Under the pieces are notes generated by a model. It worked only from the letters and a program-made list of their open reading frames with translations, had not been told where the DNA came from and searched no databases. Source: Solobacterium sp. (GTDB taxonomy: Bacteria; Bacillota_I; Bacilli_A; Erysipelotrichales; Erysipelotrichaceae). Taken from it: 64,000 nucleotides of DNA. This document shows, in pieces, positions 47,771-57,313 of this stretch. The stretch's first letter is position 1. Every line of letters begins with the position of its first letter. The stretch is taken from NCBI GenBank assembly GCA_017404505.1, contig JAFRCE010000011.1, positions 1 through 64,000 of the forward strand, given 5' to 3'. The translations under genes and the position numbers were made by a program.

Positions 47771-49408
47771 TTACATACCGAACGCTGTCAGATAGCAGAT
47801 CACGCAGAAGGACGCGATGGCAAACCAGACAGCCAGACAGGCCGGCGGTATGAACAGATATTTCAGCAGCGTCAGAACCGTTGTACCGACTTCCTTCCAG
47901 TCGACCGGCTGATGATATCTTTTCTTCTTTCCGTCTTCTGAAAGCAGGTAGATCAATGGCCTTTCGTATAATTCGATCACGCCGAATTTCAGTACATAGA
48001 TCGGCACGACCGGCACGAAGATGCAGAACCAGACAGCCGAGCCGGCCAGATCCAGACGCTGAAAGTCAAAACCGTTCAGTAATAAGGCAATCACCACCGG
48101 CAGGAAGATCACCAGGAGGGCAAGCAGTCCCATTCGGATCAGCCGCAAAGGTGTCGTGAACCGCAGTTTGACCGGTTCTTTTCTGCCCTTGATTTCCATA
48201 AAGAAGACCGGTTCCGTCACATTCCGGTTCAATTCCTGCGGCTCCTGAACAAGGACCCCGTTCTGCCGGTGCCAGGCACCGCCCTTTGAAACGAAGATCT
48301 TGCGGCCCGCTTCCACCGCGAAGTCCGGATGGTCCGTGTCACTGTAGGCGCAGAAAGTAACGATCAGGAAAAAGATACCGAGCAGTCCGGTCAGATACAT
48401 CCTTTCATCCGCCGCCATGCCAAACAGACACATTCCACCATAGACAAGGCCGCTGATCACGACGGTCGCCAGGATCGCCTTCAGCCACCAGGGCAGGAAG
48501 TAATAGTGCGATTCCCTCTCCGCCCGCACACTGACTTTGCCGGTCTGGCCGTTCACCGCCGCCACACAGTCGTCAAGCCGCAGATAGTACACCGGCAGCA
48601 GTAACGGCATCCGCATGACCGATTTCACATTCGCATCGATATCAACCGCTTTTGTTTCGAGAACTTTCCGGACTTCCGGCGTATACGATTCACTGACTTC
48701 CTTTTCGATCCGAAGAGCCAGAGCTTCATCGTCGATATCACGGATCTTGATCCGCTGGCCGGCCGCGTAGGAAAAAGCAAATTCCTTCAGTTCGTCCAGT
48801 TCATATGGTTCCATGCCGTTCAGCAGCAGATTGTCCACCTGCCGTGAGCAGCTGACAAACACTTCGTCGATATAGCCGCCGCAGGTGTACGTTTTCCCGC
48901 CGTCAATTCTGCTCACCTGGCAGCTGATCGGTCCGCGGATCAGTTCATACGGCATGTAATAGCCCTGCAGATGCGTGATGCCGGCCAGAATATGCCGCGC
49001 CTCCGGTTTTCTTCTGTTCTTTTCACACCAGGCATTCAGCAGCTGACGCGCTTCCTCCTCGCTGATGCGGAACGGAATGATCATTTCCGGCATGTCCGGA
49101 GCTCGCAGATAGCTTCTTCTGACAAGTGACTTGCCGCAGAACGCACAGTCGGTGAGGGCTTCGTTTTCGGCAACCGCGATTTCCGCGCCGCAGCCGGGGC
49201 ATTCGGCTTTGATCAGTTTGTACTGTCTGGCTTCTTCCCGGATCTTTTCCTGCTGGAGCGTGCGAAAACCTCTCTTCTGCTGAAGAGCTTCGTCGATTCC
49301 GACCTGGCCGCCGCAATACCGGCAGACATAAAGCTGCCGGCGGATATCATAACGGGCCGCCGCGCCGCAGGACGGACAGTAAATATCGGCTATATTCCGC
49401 TCCCCCAT
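47771..49408 (-). CDS. double zinc-ribbon membrane protein of unknown function
   Basis: A 545-aa protein with two zinc ribbons at the N-terminus (CPSCG...CRYCGG at about 11-34; CPGCG...CAFCG at about 75-97), a soluble mixed domain, and five hydrophobic segments in the second half (about 330-355, 360-380, 425-450, 460-485, 515-540). I do not recognise a named family. Zinc-ribbon membrane proteins of this kind are common and uncharacterised in Bacillota. AGGAGG precedes the start. Confidence 0.7.
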   Translation of the reverse strand: MGERNIADIYCPSCGAAARYDIRRQLYVCRYCGGQVGIDEALQQKRGFRTLQQEKIREEARQYKLIKAECPGCGAEIAVAENEALTDCAFCGKSLVRRSYLRAPDMPEMIIPFRISEEEARQLLNAWCEKNRRKPEARHILAGITHLQGYYMPYELIRGPISCQVSRIDGGKTYTCGGYIDEVFVSCSRQVDNLLLNGMEPYELDELKEFAFSYAAGQRIKIRDIDDEALALRIEKEVSESYTPEVRKVLETKAVDIDANVKSVMRMPLLLPVYYLRLDDCVAAVNGQTGKVSVRAERESHYYFLPWWLKAILATVVISGLVYGGMCLFGMAADERMYLTGLLGIFFLIVTFCAYSDTDHPDFAVEAGRKIFVSKGGAWHRQNGVLVQEPQELNRNVTEPVFFMEIKGRKEPVKLRFTTPLRLIRMGLLALLVIFLPVVIALLLNGFDFQRLDLAGSAVWFCIFVPVVPIYVLKFGVIELYERPLIYLLSEDGKKKRYHQPVDWKEVGTTVLTLLKYLFIPPACLAVWFAIASFCVICYLTAFGM

Positions 49409-49532
49409 CAGACACCTCCTGCTGTTCAGAGTTTCTCACTGTTTCCGGTAATCTCAGTATACTGCTTAACCGGCGGAAACAGTCCGGCAGATTCTCATCC
49501 GGCAAAAACAAAGACACCGGCAATCGCCGCTT

Positions 49533-49541
49533 TGCTATACT
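49533..49541 (+). promoter_or_regulatory. extended -10 promoter of the GH3 gene
   Basis: TGCTATACT is an extended -10 element (TGN plus TATACT) 24 bases before the GH3 start codon. No good -35 is needed for this promoter class. On the minus strand a TATACT at 49456-49461 may serve the zinc-ribbon gene. Confidence 0.5.
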
Positions 49542-49564
49542 GAATACGGAAAAGAGAACGAATT

Positions 49565-51901
49565 ATGAAGAAGTGGCAGAAAAAACTCGGGCAGCTTGCC
49601 CAGCGTGTCATTGACAGAGCCATGGGCAACGGCCTGATGCAAGAAGAAATGACAGCCGAAGGAGAGCAGTATCAGACACCCGGCATCGCCAGACTGATCC
49701 GTCAGGCCGGTGCCGAAGGATGTGTTCTTTTAAAAAACAACGGCGCGCTGCCGCTGGATACAGGTAAAGAGACAGCTGTTTTCGGACGCTGCCAGCTGGA
49801 CTGGTTTTATGTCGGTTACGGCAGCGGCGGCGATGTCAACGCGCCTTACCATGTCAATCTGATCGAAGGTCTGCAGAATGCCGGCGTACCATTAAACCCT
49901 GACGTTCTGAACGCCTATGAAGAATGGCGGAAAGAAGAAAACAACAAAGCGGATCACGGCTGGTGGGGACACTGGCCGACGCACCACCCCGAAATGCCGC
50001 TGGATATGGCACTTGTCAAGAAAGCGGCCGAAACAGCGGACACAGCTCTTATCGTGATCGGCCGGGCGGCCGGTGAAGACCGGGAGAACACCCTGACAAA
50101 AGGCAGCTATTACCTGACCGACGCGGAAACGTCCATGCTGGAAAGAGTCACCGCCGTCTTTTCGAACGTGGCTGTCGTGCTCAATATCGGCAATATCATG
50201 GATCTTTCCTGGACAGAACGATACAGCAACCGGATCTCCTCCCTTCTGATCGTCTGGCAGGGCGGCCAGGAAAGCGGCAACGCGGCCGCCGATGTCCTGA
50301 TTGGCACAGTCAATCCCTGCGGAAAACTGAGTGACACCATTGCCCGGCATTATAAAGACTATCCGAGCAGTATGAATTTCGGTCACAACGTATTCAATCA
50401 CTACGCGGAAGGCATCTATGTCGGCTACCGTTATTTTGATCACCGGCCCGGGGCTGTTCTGTATCCCTTCGGCCACGGCCTCAGCTACACCACATTCAAC
50501 GTCACGCCGCTCTGCATTGCCCGGAATGAACAGACGACCAAAGCGGAAGTCACGGTAACCAACAACGGCGGACACGCTGGCAAGGAAACGGTCATGCTGT
50601 GGTGTTCTGCACCGGCTGGCCGTCTGGACAAACCGCTGCGGGTTCTGTGTGCATACGGCAAAACAAAACTGCTGGCACCGGGAGAAAGTGAAACACTGAC
50701 ACTTGCCTGTGACGACAAATGTCTATCTTCCTACGACGAAACCCATCACCGTTTCATCATGGAGCCGGGCACCTATTCCTTTACAGTAAATGACATCCCG
50801 GCCGGCAGGATCATGATCGATCAGGAAATCGTCGTGGAACAGTGTGAGCCTCTGCTGCGCCCCGGCCGGCAGCTGAAAAAACGCATTCTCAGCCGTCTGC
50901 CGCAGAAAATCCCGCAAAAGCCGGACGCTCCGTATTCCCTGATGGATGTCAGAGACGGAAAAATCAGTCTCGACGACTTCATCGCCTGCCTTTCGGACGA
51001 AGAACTGGAGGCTTTGAGCCGCGGCCACGGCATGATGGGAAGTCCGCTCGGTGTTGCCGGCAATGCCGGTGTGTTCGGCGGTGTCATTGCCAGTCTGCGC
51101 CAGAAAGGCGTTCCGCCCATCGTTACCGCCGACGGCCCGGCCGGCATCCGGCTGCGGAAATACTGTGCCCTGATTCCCTGCGGCACCGCCCTTGCCTGCA
51201 CATGGAACAGCGAACTGCTCGAAGCCCTGGCCGGCAAGATCTCGGAAGAGATGTCACACTACGGAGTCGACGTTCTGCTTTCGCCCGGCATGAATATTCA
51301 CCGCAATCCTTTATGCGGCAGGAACTTCGAATACTTTTCCGAAGATCCGCTTCTGTCCGGCAAAACAGCCGCAGCCATCGTGCGCGGCATTCAAAGCGGA
51401 AATAACGCCGCCTGTCCCAAGCATTACGCCTGCAACAATCAGGAAACCAGGCGCAGCACGCATGACTCGCGGCTTTCCGAAAGAACCCTGCGGGAGATCT
51501 ACCTCCGCAACTTTGAAATCGTTGTCAAAGAAGCAAAACCGCTGGTGCTCATGACCAGTTACAACAAGGTCAACGGTATCTGGAGCCACTACAACTATGA
51601 TCTTGTCACTACCGTCCTGCGGGGTGAATGGCAGTATGACGGCTGTGTCATCACCGACTGGTGGATGCGCAAAGCCAGAAGCCCGGAATTCCCCCTGCTG
51701 GAAAACAACGCCTACCGGGTGCGGGCCCAGGTCGACGTCCTGATGCCCGGTGACATGAGACACATGGCGAAACATTACCGTTCCGACGGCACGCTTCTCA
51801 AGACGCTCGGTCTTTCCGAAGGGATCACCCGCGGCGAACTGCAGCGGACAGCCGCCAATGTTCTGAGACTGATCCTGAAGATCAACAAGGATGTCATCTG
51901 A
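49565..51901 (+). CDS. GH3 beta-glucosidase with swapped domain order
   Basis: A 778-aa GH3 enzyme in which the alpha/beta sandwich domain comes first (AGAEGCVLLKNNGALPL at about 49-65), a fibronectin-like domain follows (to about 430), and the TIM barrel is at the C-terminus. In the barrel, the KHYACNNQE segment and SRLSERTLREIYL are present, and the nucleophile is Asp698 in VITDWW. In most GH3 proteins the barrel comes first; the reversed order is known from Ruminococcus albus and Butyrivibrio cellodextrinases. Without a signal peptide it acts on imported beta-glucosides. Confidence 0.88.
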   Translation: MKKWQKKLGQLAQRVIDRAMGNGLMQEEMTAEGEQYQTPGIARLIRQAGAEGCVLLKNNGALPLDTGKETAVFGRCQLDWFYVGYGSGGDVNAPYHVNLIEGLQNAGVPLNPDVLNAYEEWRKEENNKADHGWWGHWPTHHPEMPLDMALVKKAAETADTALIVIGRAAGEDRENTLTKGSYYLTDAETSMLERVTAVFSNVAVVLNIGNIMDLSWTERYSNRISSLLIVWQGGQESGNAAADVLIGTVNPCGKLSDTIARHYKDYPSSMNFGHNVFNHYAEGIYVGYRYFDHRPGAVLYPFGHGLSYTTFNVTPLCIARNEQTTKAEVTVTNNGGHAGKETVMLWCSAPAGRLDKPLRVLCAYGKTKLLAPGESETLTLACDDKCLSSYDETHHRFIMEPGTYSFTVNDIPAGRIMIDQEIVVEQCEPLLRPGRQLKKRILSRLPQKIPQKPDAPYSLMDVRDGKISLDDFIACLSDEELEALSRGHGMMGSPLGVAGNAGVFGGVIASLRQKGVPPIVTADGPAGIRLRKYCALIPCGTALACTWNSELLEALAGKISEEMSHYGVDVLLSPGMNIHRNPLCGRNFEYFSEDPLLSGKTAAAIVRGIQSGNNAACPKHYACNNQETRRSTHDSRLSERTLREIYLRNFEIVVKEAKPLVLMTSYNKVNGIWSHYNYDLVTTVLRGEWQYDGCVITDWWMRKARSPEFPLLENNAYRVRAQVDVLMPGDMRHMAKHYRSDGTLLKTLGLSEGITRGELQRTAANVLRLILKINKDVI

Positions 51902-51962
51902 CATCCTTTTTCATGAATGCATATCCTGCGCAAACAGGAGGCAGTTCATATAAGATATTGAT

Positions 51963-53696
51963 ATGAAAATGCTGTGGAAACTGAGCCGGGAAGCAATCCG
52001 TTATAAAGGCCTGTATATGCTGGCCATTTTCGCCACGCTGTCTCTGACCCTGGTGAATCTGGCCGCCCCGAAGGTACTTTCCGCCATGACCGGCATCGTG
52101 GAAAAAGGCGTCGACGAGGCAGGTCTTGCGGCGATCCGGAATCTGACCCTGATCCTGATCGGCCTCTATCTCGCCCGAATCCTGTTCCGCTTTCTGAGCA
52201 ATTACATGGCCCACAAAGCAGCCTGGTATCTGGTCGGTGATCTGCGCACGAAAACCTATGACAAACTGGAACGCATGCATCTGGGCTTCTTCCATGACAA
52301 GCAGACCGGTGACCTGATGAGCCGCATCGTCAACGATACAAGAGACTTCGAACTGCTTTATGCCCATATGATTCCCGAGTCGATCACCAACATCGTGACC
52401 TTCCTCGGTGTTCTGATCATTCTTCTGACGATCAATACCCGGCTGGCTCTGCTGACCTGCGCGCCGATCCCGCTGATCATGATTTCCGGACTGATCTTCG
52501 CCAAAAAAGTACGTCCTTTCTTCCGCGTCTCACAGGCGAAAATGGGCGAACTGAACGGCAAACTGCAGGACAATCTTTCCGGCATTCACGAGATCCAGTC
52601 ATTCGGCCGGGAAGAATACGAGACCGGCAGAGTCAACGAAAAGAATTTCGATCATGTGCGGGCCATGCTGAAAGCATTGAAGATCAGCGCCATCTTCCAC
52701 CCCACCGTGGAATTCATATCCTCGATCGGCACGATCCTGGTCGTCGGCTTCGGCGGCTATCTTGCCTATCGTGACGGTCTGAACGTCGAAGATATCGTCG
52801 CTTTCCTACTCTATCTGTCCCTGTTCTACCAGCCGGTTACCGGACTGGCGAACCTGGTCGAAAACATGCAGCAGTCGCTTGCCGGCGCCGAACGTGTCAT
52901 GATGATCCTTGACGCGCCGTGTGAAATCCAGGACCGAGAGAACGCTGCCGACATGGAAAACTGTGATGGAGAAATCACCTTTGATCATGTCAGTTTCTCC
53001 TATATTGAAGGAACACCGGTTCTCGAAGACGTGTCCTTTACCTGCCGGCCGGGTGAAATGCTGGCTCTGGTCGGTCCGACCGGTGTCGGCAAGACAACCA
53101 TTACCCAGCTGATCTCCCGTTTCTATGAACCGAACGAAGGCACGATCCGGATCGATCAGAAGGATATCCGGGATGTCACGATCGAAAGCCTGCGGCGGAA
53201 CATTTCCATCGTTCTGCAGGACACCTTCCTCTTTAACGGAACCATCGCCGAAAACATCAGCTATGCCCGGCCGGAAGCCACCATGGAAGAAATCCGCGAG
53301 GCTGCCAGAGCGGCCAATATCGATAACGAGATCATGGCGATGCCGGACGGCTATGAGACACGGACCGGCGAACGCGGCATCAAGCTCTCCGGCGGTCAGA
53401 AACAGAGAATCGCCATTGCCAGAGCCATCCTGCGCCGCTCACCGATCATCGTTCTTGACGAAGCGACTGCGGCTGTCGATGTCGAAACCGAACAGCAGAT
53501 CCGCAATGCCATCAACAATCTGGCCGGAAAGCGGACCATCATCGCCATCGCCCACCGTCTTTCCACCATCCGCACCGCCGATCAGATCCTGGTCATTGAA
53601 AAAGGCAGAGTGAAAGAACGCGGCACGCATGAAGAACTGCTTAAACTGGGCGGCACCTATGCCCACATGAATGACATCCAGACCAACGACGCATAG
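51963..53696 (+). CDS. ABC transporter, fused permease and ATPase (MsbA/LmrA type)
   Basis: A 577-aa half-transporter with six transmembrane helices (to about residue 310) and an ATPase: Walker A GPTGVGKTT, signature LSGGQKQRIAIARAI, Walker B IIVLDEATAAVD. Works as a homodimer or with a partner encoded elsewhere; no partner is adjacent. The nearest strong ribosome site AGGAGG is 19 bases before the first possible ATG, an unusually long distance. Substrate not predictable. Confidence 0.9.
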   Translation: MKMLWKLSREAIRYKGLYMLAIFATLSLTLVNLAAPKVLSAMTGIVEKGVDEAGLAAIRNLTLILIGLYLARILFRFLSNYMAHKAAWYLVGDLRTKTYDKLERMHLGFFHDKQTGDLMSRIVNDTRDFELLYAHMIPESITNIVTFLGVLIILLTINTRLALLTCAPIPLIMISGLIFAKKVRPFFRVSQAKMGELNGKLQDNLSGIHEIQSFGREEYETGRVNEKNFDHVRAMLKALKISAIFHPTVEFISSIGTILVVGFGGYLAYRDGLNVEDIVAFLLYLSLFYQPVTGLANLVENMQQSLAGAERVMMILDAPCEIQDRENAADMENCDGEITFDHVSFSYIEGTPVLEDVSFTCRPGEMLALVGPTGVGKTTITQLISRFYEPNEGTIRIDQKDIRDVTIESLRRNISIVLQDTFLFNGTIAENISYARPEATMEEIREAARAANIDNEIMAMPDGYETRTGERGIKLSGGQKQRIAIARAILRRSPIIVLDEATAAVDVETEQQIRNAINNLAGKRTIIAIAHRLSTIRTADQILVIEKGRVKERGTHEELLKLGGTYAHMNDIQTNDA

Positions 53697-53723
53697 TATC
53701 TAATACTGTTCAGCGCAGACCGA

Positions 53724-53752
53724 AAAGAACCGGCGATGAATGCCGGTTCTTT
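53724..53752. terminator. bidirectional terminator between the ABC exporter and aldo/keto reductase genes
   Basis: A perfect 11-base stem (53724-53734 with 53742-53752) and 7-base loop, GC-rich in its upper part, between convergent genes. Confidence 0.88.
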
Positions 53753-53771
53753 ACTTATATGCTATGGTTTT

Positions 53772-54767
53772 TTACTGTGCCTGTTTCCGCCAGCCGGATG
53801 TGCCAAGCACACCGACGACAGCATGCGGCACATACGGTTCTTCCAGATATCTGATTTCGTCTTCGCTGAGTTCAAGATTTACTGCTCCGACGGCACCGTC
53901 GATGTGGGAAACCTTTGTCGCGCCGACAACCGGCGCAGTGACTTTTGTCAAAAGCCATGCCAGAGAAATCTCCGTCATGGATACACCCTTCTTTTCGGCA
54001 ATTTCAGAGACGCGTTCAATGATCTTCGCGTCCTGTTCTGCTGTCGCGTCGTATTTTGTTTTCGCATAGGCATCCAGTTCCAGACGCTTCGATGTTTCAC
54101 CGGGCTTTTTGGAAAGTCTTCCGGAAGCCAGGGCACTGTACGGTGTCATGGCGATATTGTCCTCAAGGCAGAGATTTCTCAGTTCTCTTTCGTCTTCCCT
54201 GGCCAGCAGATTGTAATGGCTCTGTACGGAGACAAACGGTGCGAGGCCTTCCTTTTCCGCCAGGGCATTCGCCTTTGCCAGCTGCCAGGACCAGCAGTTG
54301 GAAATGCCGACAGCCCGGATCTTGCCCGCCTCTTTTGCGGCACTCAGTGCCTGCAGGGATTCGAGAACAGGTGTGTTGTAATCCCAGCTGTGCATGATAT
54401 AGAGATCGATGTGGTCGGTTCCGAGTCTTGTCAGGGAATCGTCGATGCATTTGTTGATCCATTCTGTTCCGCTGTATTTTTCCAGAGCTTCGCCCATCCG
54501 CGGCGTGTATTTGGTCGCGATCACGACCTTGTCCCTGACATCCCTGAGCGCCTTGCCGACAAACTCTTCGCTGGTGCCGCCCTGGTAAGCCATGGCAGTG
54601 TCAAAGAACGTGATTCCCTGCTCTACCGCATAATCAATGATCTTCTTCGTGTCTTCATACGGCAGGGTCCATTTGTGGAAGCCTGCTTCCGCTTTGCCGA
54701 AACCCATGCAGCCAAGGCAGATTCTCGATACTTCAATTCCGCTTTTGCCAAGTTGTGTATATTTCAT
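53772..54767 (-). CDS. aldo/keto reductase
   Basis: A 331-aa NADPH-dependent reductase of the AKR superfamily. The catalytic tetrad is visible: Asp in FFDTAMAY with the Tyr, Lys in VIATKY, and His in DLYIMHSWD. It probably detoxifies aldehydes or reduces ketones. Its promoter has the MerR-type 19-base spacer shared with the MBL gene next to merR, so it belongs to that regulator's set. Confidence 0.9.
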   Translation of the reverse strand: MKYTQLGKSGIEVSRICLGCMGFGKAEAGFHKWTLPYEDTKKIIDYAVEQGITFFDTAMAYQGGTSEEFVGKALRDVRDKVVIATKYTPRMGEALEKYSGTEWINKCIDDSLTRLGTDHIDLYIMHSWDYNTPVLESLQALSAAKEAGKIRAVGISNCWSWQLAKANALAEKEGLAPFVSVQSHYNLLAREDERELRNLCLEDNIAMTPYSALASGRLSKKPGETSKRLELDAYAKTKYDATAEQDAKIIERVSEIAEKKGVSMTEISLAWLLTKVTAPVVGATKVSHIDGAVGAVNLELSEDEIRYLEEPYVPHAVVGVLGTSGWRKQAQ

Positions 54768-54797
54768 CTTTCTTCCCTTTCCATATTGTTCAATCAG

Positions 54798-54828
54798 ATA
54801 CTAGCTGTTAGAGAGTACTCTAAGTCAA
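54798..54828 (-). promoter_or_regulatory. MerR-type promoter of the aldo/keto reductase gene
   Basis: Minus-strand TTGACT (54823-54828) and TAGTAT (54798-54803) separated by 19 bases. The spacer carries the dyad TAGAG-AGTA-CTCTA. MerR regulators activate promoters with such over-long 19-base spacers by twisting the DNA. Confidence 0.8.
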
Positions 54829-54930
54829 GAAAGTAATACACTTTTTCTCTGCAGATATCTTTCACAGTTTTCTCATGTTTTCAGCCGCCATACTTATGTA
54901 TAATCAATGTGATGAAAAGGAGCATAAAAA

Positions 54931-56346
54931 ATGCGTAAAACAAAAATCGTATGCACGATCGGCCCGGCCAGCGAATCTGAAGAAGTGCTTCGCGAGCTGT
55001 GCCTGAACGGTATGAACGTTGCCCGTCTGAATTTTTCCCACGGGACACACGAAGAACATCTGGAAAGAATCAACCGGATCAAAAAAGTCAGAAAAGAACT
55101 CGGTCTTCCGATTGCCATCATGCTTGATACAAAAGGCCCTGAATTCCGTATCGGAACCTTTAAAAAGGGCAAGGTCATGCTGGAAGAAGGCAAAAAGTTT
55201 ACCCTTACGACCGAAGATGTTGAAGGTGACAAGAACATTGTTTCCGTCAGTTATAAAAATCTCGCCAACGAACTGGAACCGGGTGACAGGGTCCTTCTGA
55301 ACAACGCCCTGCTCGAACTGGAAGTCGTCTCCACCGACGGCACGAAGATCGAAACGACAGTCATCGCCGGCGGCGAACTGTCCAACCGCAAATCCATGAG
55401 TTTCCCCGGCAAGCATCTGCAGCAGGTTTATCTTTCCGAACAGGACAAATCCGACATCGCCTTCGGTGTTGAAAACGACGTCGATTTCATCGCCTGCTCG
55501 TTCGTTTCGGTCAAACAGGACCTCGTCGACGTCCACAATCTGCTGAAATCACTCGGCAAGGACAACACTGTGGAACTGATCGCCAAGATCGAAAACCAGT
55601 CCGGTTATGACAACATCGACGCGATCTGCACGGTATGCGACGGCGTCATGGTCGCCCGCGGCGACATGGGTGTCGAAGTCGCCTTCGAACTGCTGCCGGC
55701 CATGCAGAAAGATATGATCTACCGCTGCCGCATGCTTGGCAAGCGGGTCATCACCGCTACCGAAATGCTGGAATCCATGATCCACAATCCGCGTCCGACA
55801 AGAGCTGAGACATCCGACGTCGCCAACGCTGTCTATGACGGAACAAGCGCCGTCATGCTGTCGGGTGAAACAGCCGCCGGTGCCTATCCGGTACTGGCTG
55901 TCAAGGCAATGGCCAAGATCGCTGAAGCAGCGGAAAACTCGATCGACTATAAGAAGAATTTCTACCGCAGCGGTTTCGATATCCGCAACGATATGGATGC
56001 CATCTCCCATGCAACATGCACAATGGCAATGGATGTCAACGCGAAGGCGATCGTCGCCTGCACGATGTCCGGCCGGATCGCCAAGATGGTAGCCCGTTTC
56101 CGCAGTCCTGTCGATATCATCGGTCTGACGACAAATGAGAAGACATGGCGCTCGCTCGCCCTCTCCTGGGCTGTCACACCGAAGATGTGCGAAGTCCTGC
56201 CATCGACCGAAGTACTCTTCTACATGGCAAGAAAAACAGCCATCGACACCATGAATCTGGAAGACGGCGACAAGGTCGTCATTACCGGTGCCGGTGTGGC
56301 CGGACGTTCCGGCGGTGCCAACCTGATCAAGGTCGAAACGATCTGA
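54931..56346 (+). CDS. pyk: pyruvate kinase
   Basis: A 471-aa glycolytic enzyme: phosphoenolpyruvate + ADP to pyruvate + ATP. Begins RKTKIVCTIGPAS; active-site motif LIAKIENQSGYDNID carries the catalytic Lys and Glu; MVARGDMGVE binds the metal and ADP. Length is that of the short form, without the extra C-terminal PEP-utiliser-like domain of many Bacillota. A TATAAT at 54893-54898 and AAAAGGAG precede the start. Confidence 0.97.
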   Translation: MRKTKIVCTIGPASESEEVLRELCLNGMNVARLNFSHGTHEEHLERINRIKKVRKELGLPIAIMLDTKGPEFRIGTFKKGKVMLEEGKKFTLTTEDVEGDKNIVSVSYKNLANELEPGDRVLLNNALLELEVVSTDGTKIETTVIAGGELSNRKSMSFPGKHLQQVYLSEQDKSDIAFGVENDVDFIACSFVSVKQDLVDVHNLLKSLGKDNTVELIAKIENQSGYDNIDAICTVCDGVMVARGDMGVEVAFELLPAMQKDMIYRCRMLGKRVITATEMLESMIHNPRPTRAETSDVANAVYDGTSAVMLSGETAAGAYPVLAVKAMAKIAEAAENSIDYKKNFYRSGFDIRNDMDAISHATCTMAMDVNAKAIVACTMSGRIAKMVARFRSPVDIIGLTTNEKTWRSLALSWAVTPKMCEVLPSTEVLFYMARKTAIDTMNLEDGDKVVITGAGVAGRSGGANLIKVETI

Positions 56347-56390
56347 GTTATCAGGACCGGACAGAAATCAATATTTATATCTGTAAATAA

Positions 56391-56437
56391 AAAGAACGGT
56401 TTGCATGATATCAGTAATGCATACCGTTCTTTCGTTT
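56391..56437. terminator. bidirectional terminator between pyk and the MBL gene
   Basis: Stem AAAGAACGGT/ACCGTTCTTT extended by TGCAT/ATGCA, with T-rich sequence after it on the plus strand. Lies between convergent genes. Confidence 0.88.
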
Positions 56438-56450
56438 TTCTTCTGTTTAT

Positions 56451-57236
56451 TTAAAGTTCGTAAGCTTCGCCGACGGCGGTGACATGCAATCTTTCCGGAT
56501 TGACGATCATTCCCCTTACAACTTCCGGATCACCGTTGAATTCCTTCCATTCCGGCGCGTCCACACAGCCCCAGTGAATCGGAAGCAGCGGTGTTTCCGG
56601 ATAGGCATCGGTCATCTTTTTGACTCCATCCAGACCGATATGCCATTTCGAATCCGAGATATCCAGCAGGATCAGATCCATCGCGTCCTGATGCAGCTGT
56701 TCTTCCATCAGGCGGGAATCACCCGGCATCCAGATAACGCCGTCCTTTGTTTCAACACGGAAGCCGCAGAAGTCTTCCATTTCAAAGTGTCTGATGGCGG
56801 AATGCTTCGGGGACATATTCTGCCAGGCATGGTCAGCCGGTGTCAGAGTGATCTTCACTTCATTGATCATGAAGGAATCATGAATGTCATGTCCCTTAGC
56901 GTCGATACCGATCTCCTTGCAGAGCTCTGCCACATAATGCGTCGTGTGCACTTCATCGACTCTGTCCTTGATTTCGATGAGTGTGGGCTTGCTGAAATGG
57001 TCATTATCGCAGTGGGTGATGATGACAGCGTCCGCATGCGGTACATCCTCCGGAAGCAGCGGTGCGTCTGTCAGAATCTTCATATCAAAACCTTTCAGAA
57101 GCGGATCAATTAAAATCACAGTGCCGCGGCTGTTGATCATGGCGCCGCCGCCACCCAGCCAGTAAACCTTCGTCGTATCGATTTTTGCGAACGCGTCTTC
57201 GCTCATTGGAATTCTTTCTGCTTTTGCCTGTGCCAT
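56451..57236 (-). CDS. MBL-fold metallo-hydrolase (UlaG/YtkL-like)
   Basis: A 261-aa metallo-beta-lactamase-fold hydrolase. The metal motif reads THCDNDHF rather than THxHxDH, as in the UlaG branch, with further ligands in PADHAW, MPGDSR and IHWG. UlaG opens L-ascorbate-6-phosphate lactone, but the branch is broad and the substrate here is open. The gene is divergent to merR and has the same 19-base-spacer promoter, which suggests a stress or aldehyde response role. Confidence 0.82.
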   Translation of the reverse strand: MAQAKAERIPMSEDAFAKIDTTKVYWLGGGGAMINSRGTVILIDPLLKGFDMKILTDAPLLPEDVPHADAVIITHCDNDHFSKPTLIEIKDRVDEVHTTHYVAELCKEIGIDAKGHDIHDSFMINEVKITLTPADHAWQNMSPKHSAIRHFEMEDFCGFRVETKDGVIWMPGDSRLMEEQLHQDAMDLILLDISDSKWHIGLDGVKKMTDAYPETPLLPIHWGCVDAPEWKEFNGDPEVVRGMIVNPERLHVTAVGEAYEL

Positions 57237-57266
57237 TTTTCTACCTTCTTTCTCTGTTGCAATCTT

Positions 57267-57297
57267 ACAATAGATGTTAGAGTATACTCGAAGTCAA
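57267..57297 (-). promoter_or_regulatory. MerR-type promoter of the MBL gene
   Basis: Minus-strand TTGACT (57292-57297) and TATTGT (57267-57272) with a 19-base spacer containing the perfect palindrome GAGTATACTC. Nearly identical to the aldo/keto reductase promoter at 54798-54828. Confidence 0.82.
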
Positions 57298-57313
57298 GAG
57301 GTAAAATAACAAT

